From an uncultured Bacteroidales bacterium (GTDB taxonomy: Bacteria; Bacteroidota; Bacteroidia; Bacteroidales; Muribaculaceae), in the NCBI GenBank assembly GCA_902793405.1, contig CADBDH010000016.1, positions 1-54,084 on the forward strand: DNA of 54,084 nt, written 5' to 3'. Both the position numbers and the translations under genes were made by a program. Numbering within the stretch: position 1 is the first letter of the stretch; the number at the start of each line of letters is the position of its first letter. Positions 8,826-19,419 of the stretch are shown piece after piece. Below the pieces are notes generated by a model. That model was not told the origin of the DNA and made no database searches. It saw only the letters and a program-made list of their open reading frames with translations.

Positions 8826-8855
8826 GTTGATTATAGAAATATTTCCTTAATTTTG
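8826..8855 (+). promoter_or_regulatory. Promoter for DUF4293-nhaD
   Basis: GTTG at 8826-8829 and TAATTTTG at 8848-8855 are separated by 18 bases, a good fit to the Bacteroidota TTTG/TAnnTTTG promoter. The ATG follows at 8893. It is divergent from the TPR-dnaG promoter. Confidence 0.6.
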
Positions 8856-8892
8856 CCGCAAAATTAATAATACACATCAAAACGATACTAAT

Positions 8893-9342
8893 ATGGTTAT
8901 TCAACGAATCCAATCTGTTTACCTGCTCATTGCAGTGATTTTAATGGTGATATTCGCTTTTTTCCCCGCTCTGTCGTTTGAGCTGGCGGACAAGACTGTC
9001 CTTTACGGCGCTCTCGAGACGGGCAGGGCAGGTAGTATGCACATCGACCCGCTGCTGTTCACGCTCATCATTCTCATTTCTCTCCTTGCGCTCATCGATA
9101 TCTTCCTCTATAAGAACCTTCAGCGCCAGATGACAGTCTGCTTCGTTGACATTATCATTGGCCTGGCAATGCTTGTTGCCATTGGCATTCAGGCATTTGT
9201 CGTTGGTAACCGTGAGGGCTGGACCGTATCATGGCAATGGTATGTTCTGCTGCCGGTACTGTCCATCATCTTCCTGATGATGGCTCACAAGGCCATGTCC
9301 CGCGACAAGAAGAAACTTCTCGACGCCGACCGCTTGCGTTAA
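8893..9342 (+). CDS. DUF4293 membrane protein
   Basis: The 149-residue protein opens with MVIQRIQSVYLLIAVILM, the hallmark start of the Bacteroidota DUF4293 family, and has four hydrophobic segments at about residues 8-28, 50-70, 78-101 and 115-135. A short basic tail (SRDKKKLLDADRLR) follows. The family has no known function and is nearly always an inner-membrane protein of this size. It is followed after 55 bases by nhaD on the same strand, so the two may be cotranscribed, but nothing in the sequence ties the functions together. Confidence 0.85.
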   Translation: MVIQRIQSVYLLIAVILMVIFAFFPALSFELADKTVLYGALETGRAGSMHIDPLLFTLIILISLLALIDIFLYKNLQRQMTVCFVDIIIGLAMLVAIGIQAFVVGNREGWTVSWQWYVLLPVLSIIFLMMAHKAMSRDKKKLLDADRLR

Positions 9343-9397
9343 TAATGCGGTAATTCCTTAATCTAACAACTTGTCTTAGAACAACTACTACAATACG

Positions 9398-10726
9398 ATG
9401 GTTACAGCAATGGTCATCATCTTTGTAATCGGCTATGTGCTGATTGCATTGGAACATCCGTTACACATGAATAAGGCGACATTCGCCTTGATTACCTGTG
9501 GAATCTTGTGGTCTCTTTATGCGATCATGGGGCATGACCCCGAGATGCATGAAGCCATAGTGACTCAGTTGGGTGACGCATGTGAGATTGTTGTGTTCCT
9601 CATCGGTGCCATGACCATTGTCGAGATTATCGACCGTTATGGCGGTTTTGCCTTCATCACCGAGCACATCCAGACCAAGAGCAAGAAGAAGCTGTTGTGG
9701 ATCATGTGCTCCCTGTCATTTATCATGTCGGCCGTGCTCGACAACATGACCACCACCATTATCATGGTGATGATGTTGCGCCGCTTGCTCAGTGACCAGA
9801 AGGAGCGTTGGCTCTTTGCCGGCCTCATCGTTATCGCCGCCAATGCCGGCGGTGCGTTCTCACCCATTGGCGATGTGACGACCATCATGCTGTGGATGGA
9901 TGAGAAGGTGAGCTCTGTGGGTCTGATACTCAACCTGTTGCTGCCCAGCATCGTTGCCATGGTTATTCCCGTCTTCATTGCCCAGTTCTACCTCGAGGAG
10001 GGTAGGGTGCAGACGGTGACCAGGCTTGCCGACAAGCATCCTGACCTGCATGAGCGCCATCCTCACTTGAGCAGGGCCATGCTCATCATCGGCGTGTCGG
10101 GCTTGCTGTTTGTCCCTGTTTTCAAGACGGTTACGGGACTGCCCCCCTTCATGGGCATCATGTTGTCGCTGGGTGTGATTTGGGGTGTGACCGAGTTCTG
10201 GGTGAAGCATTTCAAGATTGATTCCAAGATGGGTGGCCGTGTATCGTCGGCCCTCCACACCATCGATATGCCCACCATCCTGTTCTTCTTGGGCATTCTC
10301 ATGGCCGTGTCGGCATTGTCACAGGTAGGCATTCTGGCTGATTTGGCCCAAGGTATGAACACCAGAATACATGAGCCGATGCTGATGACCACCATCATCG
10401 GTGCACTGTCATCCATCGTCGATAATGTGCCGCTGGTATCGGCTTGCATCAAGATGTTCGAGAATATGGCTCCTGCCGGCACGACCGATCCCTATTTGCT
10501 GACGTTTGTCGAGGATGGCCTGTTCTGGCACTTGCTCACCTTCTGCGCCGGCGTGGGCGGCTCGTTGCTGATCATCGGCTCGGCAGCCGGTGTAGTGGCA
10601 ATGGGCATCGAGAAGATACCTTTCTTCTGGTACTTCAAGCGCATTTCATGGATGGCCCTGGTTGGCTATCTGGCCGGTGTGGGCATCATCTATCTGGAGA
10701 GCCTGTGTCCGTTCTTCCTGTCTTAG
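9398..10726 (+). CDS. nhaD: NhaD-type Na+/H+ antiporter
   Basis: The 442-residue integral membrane protein begins with VIGYVLIALEHPLHMNKATFALITCG, characteristic of NhaD, and carries about 11-12 hydrophobic segments. Conserved polar stretches inside the membrane include VLDNMTTTIIMVMML, AANAGGAFSPIGDVTTIMLW, LSSIVDNVPLVSA and the GVGGSLLIIGSAAGVVAMG loop, matching the duplicated ion-transporter (IT) superfamily core. It would expel Na+ in exchange for protons, or use the reverse gradient where a Na+-pumping decarboxylase energises the membrane. A second antiporter of another family (NhaC) lies at 44995. It ends at a strong bidirectional terminator. Confidence 0.93.
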   Translation: MVTAMVIIFVIGYVLIALEHPLHMNKATFALITCGILWSLYAIMGHDPEMHEAIVTQLGDACEIVVFLIGAMTIVEIIDRYGGFAFITEHIQTKSKKKLLWIMCSLSFIMSAVLDNMTTTIIMVMMLRRLLSDQKERWLFAGLIVIAANAGGAFSPIGDVTTIMLWMDEKVSSVGLILNLLLPSIVAMVIPVFIAQFYLEEGRVQTVTRLADKHPDLHERHPHLSRAMLIIGVSGLLFVPVFKTVTGLPPFMGIMLSLGVIWGVTEFWVKHFKIDSKMGGRVSSALHTIDMPTILFFLGILMAVSALSQVGILADLAQGMNTRIHEPMLMTTIIGALSSIVDNVPLVSACIKMFENMAPAGTTDPYLLTFVEDGLFWHLLTFCAGVGGSLLIIGSAAGVVAMGIEKIPFFWYFKRISWMALVGYLAGVGIIYLESLCPFFLS

Positions 10727-10752
10727 GCTGACGGTCAATAAGAGAGAAAATA

Positions 10753-10800
10753 AATCACCCCACTTCATCACATGCGATGGAGTGGGGTGATTGTTTTGTT
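10753..10800. terminator. Strong bidirectional terminator between nhaD and the ABC exporter
   Basis: AATCACCCCACT and AGTGGGGTGATT form a 12-bp stem extended by partial pairing in the loop, followed by GTTTTGTTG on the plus strand and an ATTTATTTTC tract on the minus strand. It can end both convergent transcripts. Confidence 0.85.
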
Positions 10801-10811
10801 GCAGGCGCGGG

Positions 10812-12719
10812 TCAGGTGATTTCGCCTCCGGTGTACAGCTGGTAATACTTGCCGTGCTGTGCAAGCAGTTCCTCGTGGGTGCCGCGTTCGATGATGCGGC
10901 CCTTTTCCAGAACGATGATGCAGTCGCTGTTGCGCACGGTTGACAGGCGATGGGCGATCACAAATGTGGTGCGTCCCTTCATCAGTGAGTCCATACCGCG
11001 CTGGACAAGCTTCTCGGTGCGCGTGTCGATGCTGCTGGTGGCCTCGTCAAGGATGAGCACGGGCGGGTTGGCAACCGCAGCGCGGGCAATGGCCAGCAAC
11101 TGCCGCTCTCCTTGACTCAGATTACCGCCATCGGCATTCAGCACAGTGTGGTAGCCGTCGCTCAAGCGGCGGATGAAGCTGTCGGCGTTCACGAGCTTTG
11201 CCGCCTCGATACATTCCTGGTCGGTCGCTTCCAGCCGGCCATAGCGGATGTTGTCCATCACGGTGCCAGTAAACAGATGAGTCTCCTGCAGCACCATGCC
11301 CAGACCATGACGCAGGTCACGCTTGCTGACGTCGTTCACGCTGATGCCGTCGATGGTGATTTTCCCGTCCTGGATATCATAGAAACGGTTAATCAGGTTG
11401 GTGATGGTCGTCTTGCCGGCCCCAGTGCCGCCCACGAAGGCGATTTTCTGGTCGGGCATGGCGTCAATGTCTATGTCGAACAGCACCTGTTTGTCTTCGT
11501 TGTAGCCGAAGTCCACATTGTTGAATTTGACACCGCCTGACACCTTGACATAGCGGGTCTTGCCCGTCTCCATAGGTATCTTCCAGGCCCAGATGCCTGT
11601 GTGCTGCTGGCACGGGTGCAGCAGGCCGTCGTCTCCGCGTTTGGCGTTGACCAGCTGGACTTTTCCTGTATCGACCTCAGGTGCCTGGTCAAGTACTTTG
11701 AAGATGCGGTCGGCGCCCACCGATGCGTTGAGCACGCTGTTGATCTGCTGGCTGATGCTGGCGATGGGGCGTGCGAAGCTCTTGTTGAGCGTGAGGAATG
11801 CCACCAGTGTACCCAGGGTCATTCCGGTGTGGCCATTGATGATGAGCGCGGCGCCCAACACGCCCATGAGCACATAGCTCAAGTGCCCCAGGTTGCCGTT
11901 GACCGGCATGACGATGTTGCTGATGCGGTTAGCGTCGTAGGTGTTGCTGCGCAGTTCCTCGTTGATGACTTCAAACTGCTCGATGGCCTTGTCCTCGTGG
12001 CAGAAGACCTGGACCACTTTTTGTCCCGTCATCATCTCTTCGATAAATCCGTTCACCTCGGCCAACTTTTGCTGCTGGACACGGAAGTGTTTGCGAGAGC
12101 GTTTGCCCAGATAGGTCGTTGACCATGCCATGACCAATGCCATGACGATCGACAGGATGGTCATGGGCACACTCATCACGATCATGCTGGCAAATGTGAT
12201 GCCCAGCGTGATCAGTGAGTTGAATGCTTGTGGCAGACTGCCCGAAATCATCTGGCGCAGGGTGTCCACATCATTAGTATAGGTGGACATCACATTGCCG
12301 TGGGTATTGGTGTCAAAGAACTTGATGGGCAGCGTCTCCATGTGTTCAAACATGCTCTTGCGCAACTTGAGCATCGTTCCCTGGCTCACGTTGATCATCA
12401 GGCGACTGTGCAGATAAGAGCACAGAGCGCCAAAGATGAGCACGATTCCCAGCTTGACAAGCGTCACCGCCAGTGGCCCGTAGTCGGGATGAGCCTGGCC
12501 CATCAACGGCGTGATGTAGTCGTCGATAAGGGTTCGCGTGAATAGGGTAGAGGCTAGGGTAGTGCACGCTGTAATGACGATACATACCGCGACGGCCAGG
12601 AACGAGAACTTGTAGTTCTTCATCACAAACTTGAACAGCCGCCACAGGGTGCTCTTCTTGTTCACACCGGTAGTGTCGACCACAACGTGGCGGTTTCCGG
12701 GTCCTCCAGGCATTCTCAT
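10812..12719 (-). CDS. ABC exporter half, ATPase plus membrane domain (consensus ATP-site subunit)
   Basis: The 635-residue half-transporter has six membrane helices (about residues 25-330) and an ATPase domain. Walker A is GGTGAGKTT, the signature is the non-canonical LSQGERQ, Walker B is LILDEATSS with catalytic Glu559, and the H-loop is AHRLS with His590. About 40 residues before the ATPase core (about 375-410, NAKRGDDGLLHPCQQHTG) form an insert with no counterpart in the partner. The gene starts four bases inside the end of the 588-residue partner (ATGA overlap), so the two form a heterodimer. Its own Walker B pairs with the partner's VSGGQ to make the active site. Drug, lipid or peptide export is possible; the substrate cannot be read from sequence. 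Confidence 0.93.
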   Translation of the reverse strand: MRMPGGPGNRHVVVDTTGVNKKSTLWRLFKFVMKNYKFSFLAVAVCIVITACTTLASTLFTRTLIDDYITPLMGQAHPDYGPLAVTLVKLGIVLIFGALCSYLHSRLMINVSQGTMLKLRKSMFEHMETLPIKFFDTNTHGNVMSTYTNDVDTLRQMISGSLPQAFNSLITLGITFASMIVMSVPMTILSIVMALVMAWSTTYLGKRSRKHFRVQQQKLAEVNGFIEEMMTGQKVVQVFCHEDKAIEQFEVINEELRSNTYDANRISNIVMPVNGNLGHLSYVLMGVLGAALIINGHTGMTLGTLVAFLTLNKSFARPIASISQQINSVLNASVGADRIFKVLDQAPEVDTGKVQLVNAKRGDDGLLHPCQQHTGIWAWKIPMETGKTRYVKVSGGVKFNNVDFGYNEDKQVLFDIDIDAMPDQKIAFVGGTGAGKTTITNLINRFYDIQDGKITIDGISVNDVSKRDLRHGLGMVLQETHLFTGTVMDNIRYGRLEATDQECIEAAKLVNADSFIRRLSDGYHTVLNADGGNLSQGERQLLAIARAAVANPPVLILDEATSSIDTRTEKLVQRGMDSLMKGRTTFVIAHRLSTVRNSDCIIVLEKGRIIERGTHEELLAQHGKYYQLYTGGEIT

Positions 12720-14482
12720 GATACACCCTCCTTTCTTTGGTTCTGCGGGCTGTCGAAATCACCGCCAGCCTCTTCCTGAATAGCACAGATTTCTTGGTAG
12801 ATACGACATGACTTGAGCAGATTGTCGTGGGAGTCAAATCCCGCCATCTTGCCGTCGTCGAGCACTAGGATGCGGTCGCACTCCTTGATGCTGCTGATGC
12901 GTTGGGCGATGATGATTTTTGTCATGTCTGGCAGGTTATCGCGCAACGCGGCACGGATGCGGGCGTCGGTCGTGTTATCACAGGCACTGGTGCTGTCGTC
13001 GAGAATCATGACCTTGGGCCGTTTCAGCAAGGCGCGAGCGATGCACAGGCGCTGTTTCTGGCCTCCCGACACGTTGGTGCCGCCTTGCTCGATGCGGGTC
13101 TCATAGCCGTTGGGCATCTCCATGATGAACTCGTCGGCACACGCTACGCGGCACGCCTGTCGGCACTGCTCCAGAGTGGCGTTCTCGTCGCCCCAGCGCA
13201 GGTTGTCGAGAATCGTGCCCGAGAACAGGACATTCTTCTGCAGCACGACCGAGACGTTGTTGCGCAAGGTCTCTAAATCATAGGTATTGACGTTGTTGCC
13301 GCCAATGAGCACTTCGCCTTTAGAGACGTCGTAGAGGCGGCTCATGAGGTTGATGAGCGATGATTTGCCGCTACCGGTGCCGCCAATCACGCCAATGGAC
13401 TCGCCACTGGCAATGTGCAGGTCAATATCATTGAGGGCATACTCGCCACTGCCGCCCTTATAGGCGAAAAAGACGTGGTTGAAGTCGATGCTGCCGTCAG
13501 GAATCTCGGTGATGGCGTCATCGGGATTGACAATGTCAGGAATCTCGTTAATGACCTGGGCCACACGCTGTCCGCTGGCCAAACTCTGTGTGATGGTAAC
13601 GAAAATCATGCTCAGCATCATCAGCGACATCAGGATGGTCATCACATAGGTAAATAGCGACGTGAGCTGGCCGGTCGTCAAGCTGCCGCCGACCACAAAC
13701 TGTGCTCCGAACCACGAGATGGCAATGATGCATCCATAGACCACCAGATTCATCACGGGTCCATTCAGGGCCATCAGGCTCTCGGCCTTGACATTGAGGT
13801 CATACAGGCGTTTGGCGGCCTTCCAGAACTTGCTGTTCTCGTGATCTTCACGCACAAACGCTTTGACAACCCTGATTCCGGTTACATTCTCCTGTACCAC
13901 AGCGTTGAGCACATCATATTGCTTGAAAACCAGCGCAAACATCTTGGACACCTTTGAGATGATCAAGGCCAAGATAATACCTAGTACGACACTGGCAATG
14001 ATGAAGATGAGGCTCAACTGTGGACTGATGACAAAACACATCACGATGCTCGACAACAGGTTGAATGGAGCTCGCACCGATGTACGAATAATCTGCTGGT
14101 AAGCGTTTTGCAGATTGGTCACGTCGGTTGTCATGCGAGTAACAAGGCCAGAAGTGCTGTACTTGTCAATGTCGCTGAAGGCAAACCGCTGAATGTTCTT
14201 GTACATGGCATCACGCAGGTTGCAGGCGAAGCCCGAAGAAGCATAGGACGCATACTTGCCGGCCAGGATGGCTGCCATCATGCTCAGGAATGCCATGACA
14301 ACCATGATGAGGCCGTATTTGTAAACGCTGGGCATGTGGCCCGCCGTGATGCCATTGTCGATGAGTTTGGCAGTGACAAACGGAATGAGAACGTCAAGCG
14401 CTACTTCCAGCATAATAAAAACAGGCGTCAGTAATGAGGCTGTTTTGTATTGCTTGACGTGTCTGAGCAATGTCTTTAACAT
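12716..14482 (-). CDS. ABC exporter half with degenerate ATPase site
   Basis: The 588-residue half-transporter has six membrane helices and an ATPase domain with Walker A GGTGSGKSS and a canonical VSGGQKQR signature. Its Walker B ends LDDSTSA, putting Asp496 where the catalytic glutamate belongs, and its H-loop reads AQRIS with Gln527 in place of histidine. These two changes are the known mark of the degenerate subunit in heterodimeric exporters of the TM287/288 and BmrCD type, where the degenerate site binds but hardly hydrolyses ATP. It is therefore not a decayed gene. It is the first gene of the pair, with a promoter at 14513-14546. Confidence 0.93.
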   Translation of the reverse strand: MLKTLLRHVKQYKTASLLTPVFIMLEVALDVLIPFVTAKLIDNGITAGHMPSVYKYGLIMVVMAFLSMMAAILAGKYASYASSGFACNLRDAMYKNIQRFAFSDIDKYSTSGLVTRMTTDVTNLQNAYQQIIRTSVRAPFNLLSSIVMCFVISPQLSLIFIIASVVLGIILALIISKVSKMFALVFKQYDVLNAVVQENVTGIRVVKAFVREDHENSKFWKAAKRLYDLNVKAESLMALNGPVMNLVVYGCIIAISWFGAQFVVGGSLTTGQLTSLFTYVMTILMSLMMLSMIFVTITQSLASGQRVAQVINEIPDIVNPDDAITEIPDGSIDFNHVFFAYKGGSGEYALNDIDLHIASGESIGVIGGTGSGKSSLINLMSRLYDVSKGEVLIGGNNVNTYDLETLRNNVSVVLQKNVLFSGTILDNLRWGDENATLEQCRQACRVACADEFIMEMPNGYETRIEQGGTNVSGGQKQRLCIARALLKRPKVMILDDSTSACDNTTDARIRAALRDNLPDMTKIIIAQRISSIKECDRILVLDDGKMAGFDSHDNLLKSCRIYQEICAIQEEAGGDFDSPQNQRKEGVS

Positions 14483-14512
14483 TATTATATTGTTTTGATA
14501 GTTTCAAAGCAA

Positions 14513-14546
14513 CAAAGATAGTTAACTTTTACGATAATGTGGCAAA
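14513..14546 (-). promoter_or_regulatory. Promoter for the ABC exporter pair
   Basis: On the minus strand TTTG (14543-14546) and TATCTTTG (14513-14520) are 22 bases apart. The ATG at 14482 follows the expected transcript start after only about 25 bases. Confidence 0.55.
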
Positions 14547-15347
14547 AAGTGACTAAAATTAACCGAATAAGTAGTTATGCTTCACAATTATTTGTCAGTA
14601 GTTTATAATATAAATATTTAGTTTAAATATGATGATATATATCATTGATTATTAGATAATAAACTAATTTAATTCATAGATATTTTTTGCAAATTCTGGT
14701 ATCGAAGGCTAATTTGTGCACAAAATGCTTACAATACAATAATCAACATCTTAAATTTATTAAATTATTACTTTATAATATGATAATTAATTTATTGTGT
14801 TATAGTGATATAATTGTTAGAATATAAATTGCAATTGTAAATTGTCTTGATTTAGAAACAAAATGAATCATTAGGATTGCTCTGGCATTGGGATGGCTCG
14901 TCCTTTTTTTAAAAAAAGCCTCGATTGTTGATATTTTTGGATGCCTAAACTCGCTGAGAATTGAAAATTTGAGAACAACTCTGGATTCCCGTCGAAGGAT
15001 TTAATTCATGGTCTTCGGCAGAACGCGATAATAGAGCAGAAGTTATACTTGCAGAATCAGGCGTCAGGAGAATTCATGGAATAACGAAGCGCCAGAATTT
15101 TTTTTGTGTGAAACCTTGCCAGATAACTAGATAAACTTGAAGAAAGAAAGAGTGAGAGTGTAATATCATGAAATGGCATAATATTAGGTTCACAAAATGT
15201 GATCATATTTTGATTGAGGCGTGAGGTCCTGATAATGACCACATTCTATATATTGGATTACATTAATTAAAATAAATATTTGTATTATGTAAAATAGACT
15301 ATTGGAGATCTTGAACTTCCGCTCCCCCATAACGGAAGAGGTGAAAA
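14547..15347. other. AT-rich gap without a convincing gene
   Basis: About 800 bases separate the ABC exporter promoter from the helicase stop. The part from 14570 to 14880 is extremely AT-rich and shows no coding pattern. From about 14880 to 15120 the composition is closer to that of genes, and an open frame without a start runs from about 14972 to 15130 on the plus strand (it includes AEVILAESGVRRIHG); this may be a gene relic or chance. A perfect 16-base palindrome of seven T and seven A flanked by C and G lies at 14903-14918. A CTTCCG/CGGAAG inverted repeat at 15316-15338 sits just behind the helicase stop. I see no tRNA and no recognisable RNA gene. Confidence 0.5.
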
Positions 15348-17438
15348 TTAGCGTTTCTTTCTTTTTGAGTTGGATTTTGATTTGTAAATCGCTTTTCTCA
15401 GGCGGTCGGCGATTTCCTGTTCCTCGTCGGCAAGGTCATCAAGACCAATCTTCTCGTAAATGGCTTGGAGGCGATCATGAGGCTCGGGGCGTTTCTTATC
15501 GGCCTTAGCGGCTTTCTTATTAAACTTGATGGCTTCAGGCACATCACGCAGTTGTTCCATCAGCTCACCCATGCCGAAGAGGACAGCATAATTGTTTTTG
15601 TCGAGTTCCAGCGCTTTCTCCAGTTCCTTTTCGGCACCCTCCAGTTGGTCCAGAGCCATCAGCAATCGTGCTTTGCCTATCATGGCGTCGATGCAATCAG
15701 GCACAATTCTCATTGCTTTGTTGTAATTGGCCAGTGCGGAACGGATTGCGATGTCATCCAGGCGTTTGCCGTAGGGCACACTACCCTCTTCCACTACCCC
15801 ACTGTCGTCCATCGCGAGAGCCTGGTCGCCCATCGACACATACTCGAGCGCGAGTTCTTGAAGCGTTTTCTTTTGGCTTTCAATCACTTGCTTCAATCGT
15901 TCGATGGTGCGGACTTGCTTCTTGAATGTGTTTAATTTTCTGGTAATCAGTCGCTTGACAGCTGGATTCTGCAGGTTGTCTCTAATCTTCATGGCATCGG
16001 CAAAGCAGTTGACACAGTCCTCAAACTCCTGATTGTCAAATGCATGCACAGCACGTCGATAGAGTTGGTTGGCACGCTCATGCTCCATCGCTTCATCGAT
16101 AATCTGTCGGTTATTGAACTGGCGGCTGAAATCCACAACGGCCATACTGACGATGATGTCCCTCTCACTCAGAGGTTTAAGTAGCGTAATGCCCTCCAGC
16201 GAAGTGCATCGTGACAATGCCACATAGGTCTGCCCACCGGTGAACGCTCCACCCGCAAAGTCTATCACCACTTTATTGAAAGTGAGACCCTGGCTACGGT
16301 GGACCGTGAGTGCCCAAGCCGGTTTGATGGGTATCTGGGAGAAAGAGCCCAGCACCTTCTCCTCCACCTTTTTCTCCTTTTCGTTGTAGGTGTATTGCAT
16401 GTTTTCCCAAATCTCTCGCTCGACGGCCATTTCCTTGCCGTTCTCGAGCGCGACATACACCCTGGTATCGGTCAACTTGGTTATCCTTGCAATCGTGCCG
16501 TTGCACCAGCGGCCCTCTTTGTCGTTGCGGATGAAGATTACCTGTGCACCCTCTTTCAGGGCCAGGTTGTAGGCTGTGGGCAGGCTGTTCTCGGGGAAAT
16601 CACCCTCAATGGCGCCCTCATAGACATATTCGGGCGTCTTGAGCGCTTTCATGTGCTCGTCGTTGATGGAGTCGACGGTGTCACGCCGTGTGGCCAGTGT
16701 GATTACAAAGTCATCGTTGACCTCGTGGTAGTCGGGGTTGCATCGCTGGTTCAGGCGCGCGATGTCGGTACTTGAAGCGCGGTTGATGCGGATGCGGTCC
16801 AGCAGGGCGATGAAGTCATTGTCGCTCTGGCGGTAAATCTTGCGCAACTCGATGGCTACCAGGTTAATCTGGGCAAACGCCCGCGCGTTGAAGAAAAAGA
16901 AATTCTTGTAATAGCGCCTGAGGATGTCGCGCGTGTCATGCGTCACCACCGGCTCCAGCTGGAAGATGTCACCTACCAGCAGCAACTGTTTGCCGCCGAA
17001 GGGTTCCCTCATGTTGCCGGAATAGACCCTGAGCACACGGTCCACAAAGTCGATGATGTCAGCCCTGACCATCGATATCTCGTCAATGATGATCAGTTCC
17101 AGTTCGCGGATGAGTTTTACCTTCTCCTTGGTGTACCGCAGCATCTTGCGCATCCTGGTGGGATTGGCATAGTCGGGGTCGTCGGGCACCATGGGCTTGA
17201 AGGGTATCTTGAAAAACGAGTGCATCGTCTGCCCGCCCACGTTCACGGCGGCAATGCCTGTAGGTGCCAGTACAATATGATTCTTGGTGGTATTGGCGCA
17301 GATGTATTTCAGGAACGTGCTCTTGCCCGTCCCCGCCTTACCGGTAAGAAAAACCGAACGGTGCGTCTTCCTGATAACGCTCCAGGCATCCTGGAACTCA
17401 GGATTGTCAAGGTCTATATGCTGCAGTTCGTCGGCCAT
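15348..17438 (-). CDS. Pif1/RecD2-like superfamily 1 helicase with TPR tail
   Basis: The 696-residue protein has a helicase core at about residues 1-440. Motif I is LTGKAGTGKST (residues 31-41), followed by LAPTGIAAVNVGGQTMHSFF (Ia), LIIIDEISMV (II), LLLVGDIFQLEPVV (III), AWALTVHRSQGLTFNKV (V) and YVALSRCTSLEGI (VI); this order and wording is that of Pif1-like 5'-3' helicases. From about residue 445 the protein turns helical, and TPR-like repeats fill about 540-675 (ALANYNKAMRIVPDCIDAMI, GAEKELEKALELDKNNYAVL, EAIKFNKKAAKADKKRPEPH). The C-terminus is very basic (KSKSNSKRKKR). The fusion is common in Bacteroidales and its biological role is not known. It lies 50 bases behind lepA, with a hairpin between them. 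Confidence 0.9.
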   Translation of the reverse strand: MADELQHIDLDNPEFQDAWSVIRKTHRSVFLTGKAGTGKSTFLKYICANTTKNHIVLAPTGIAAVNVGGQTMHSFFKIPFKPMVPDDPDYANPTRMRKMLRYTKEKVKLIRELELIIIDEISMVRADIIDFVDRVLRVYSGNMREPFGGKQLLLVGDIFQLEPVVTHDTRDILRRYYKNFFFFNARAFAQINLVAIELRKIYRQSDNDFIALLDRIRINRASSTDIARLNQRCNPDYHEVNDDFVITLATRRDTVDSINDEHMKALKTPEYVYEGAIEGDFPENSLPTAYNLALKEGAQVIFIRNDKEGRWCNGTIARITKLTDTRVYVALENGKEMAVEREIWENMQYTYNEKEKKVEEKVLGSFSQIPIKPAWALTVHRSQGLTFNKVVIDFAGGAFTGGQTYVALSRCTSLEGITLLKPLSERDIIVSMAVVDFSRQFNNRQIIDEAMEHERANQLYRRAVHAFDNQEFEDCVNCFADAMKIRDNLQNPAVKRLITRKLNTFKKQVRTIERLKQVIESQKKTLQELALEYVSMGDQALAMDDSGVVEEGSVPYGKRLDDIAIRSALANYNKAMRIVPDCIDAMIGKARLLMALDQLEGAEKELEKALELDKNNYAVLFGMGELMEQLRDVPEAIKFNKKAAKADKKRPEPHDRLQAIYEKIGLDDLADEEQEIADRLRKAIYKSKSNSKRKKR

Positions 17439-17456
17439 GTTTCCTGCTCAACATTG

Positions 17457-17475
17457 GGCAAGTTGACAACTTGCC
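17457..17475. terminator. Hairpin between lepA and the helicase gene
   Basis: GGCAAGTT and AACTTGCC form a perfect 8-bp stem with a 3-base loop in the 50-base gap. There is no T-run on the minus strand, so a leaky terminator or an RNA processing or stability hairpin is more likely than a full stop. Confidence 0.45.
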
Positions 17476-17488
17476 ATACACATGACTG

Positions 17489-19276
<1,788 letters not shown>

Positions 19277-19302
19277 ATAAAGGGATTCCGTTATTTTGGG
19301 TG

Positions 19303-19310
19303 CAAAGATA
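19303..19310 (-). promoter_or_regulatory. Putative -7 box for lepA
   Basis: Reads TATCTTTG on the minus strand. The sequence where the -33 box should be is a low-complexity run of CTAG-rich repeats (19322-19350) and holds no TTTG at the right spacing. Confidence 0.45.
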
Positions 19311-19386
19311 CAAAAAAAGTTTCTAGTCTATAGCCCCTAGTCCCTAGTTTTTAGGGTCGTCTAAGATGCAATCAGAATATTTGTGC

Positions 19387-19394
19387 TATATTTG
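19387..19394 (+). promoter_or_regulatory. Putative -7 box for the secreted unknown
   Basis: Reads TATATTTG, matching TAnnTTTG, 25 bases before the ATG at 19420. A convincing -33 element is not seen. Confidence 0.5.
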
Positions 19395-19419
19395 CACTAA
19401 TTTAATGAGAATGTGATCG

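Noticed and set aside
8731-8913. N-terminal extension of the TPR protein
   Set aside because: It would run through a TAnnTTTG box and the divergent DUF4293 promoter, and it contains no TPR or signal-like sequence of use.
12716-14482. Reading the changed Walker B and H-loop of the 588-residue ABC half as gene decay
   Set aside because: Asp for Glu and Gln for His are the known marks of the degenerate half of heterodimeric exporters, and the frame is intact.
15057-15242. 61-residue minus-strand frame in the AT-rich gap
   Set aside because: No promoter, no similarity to a known small protein, composition like the non-coding surroundings.
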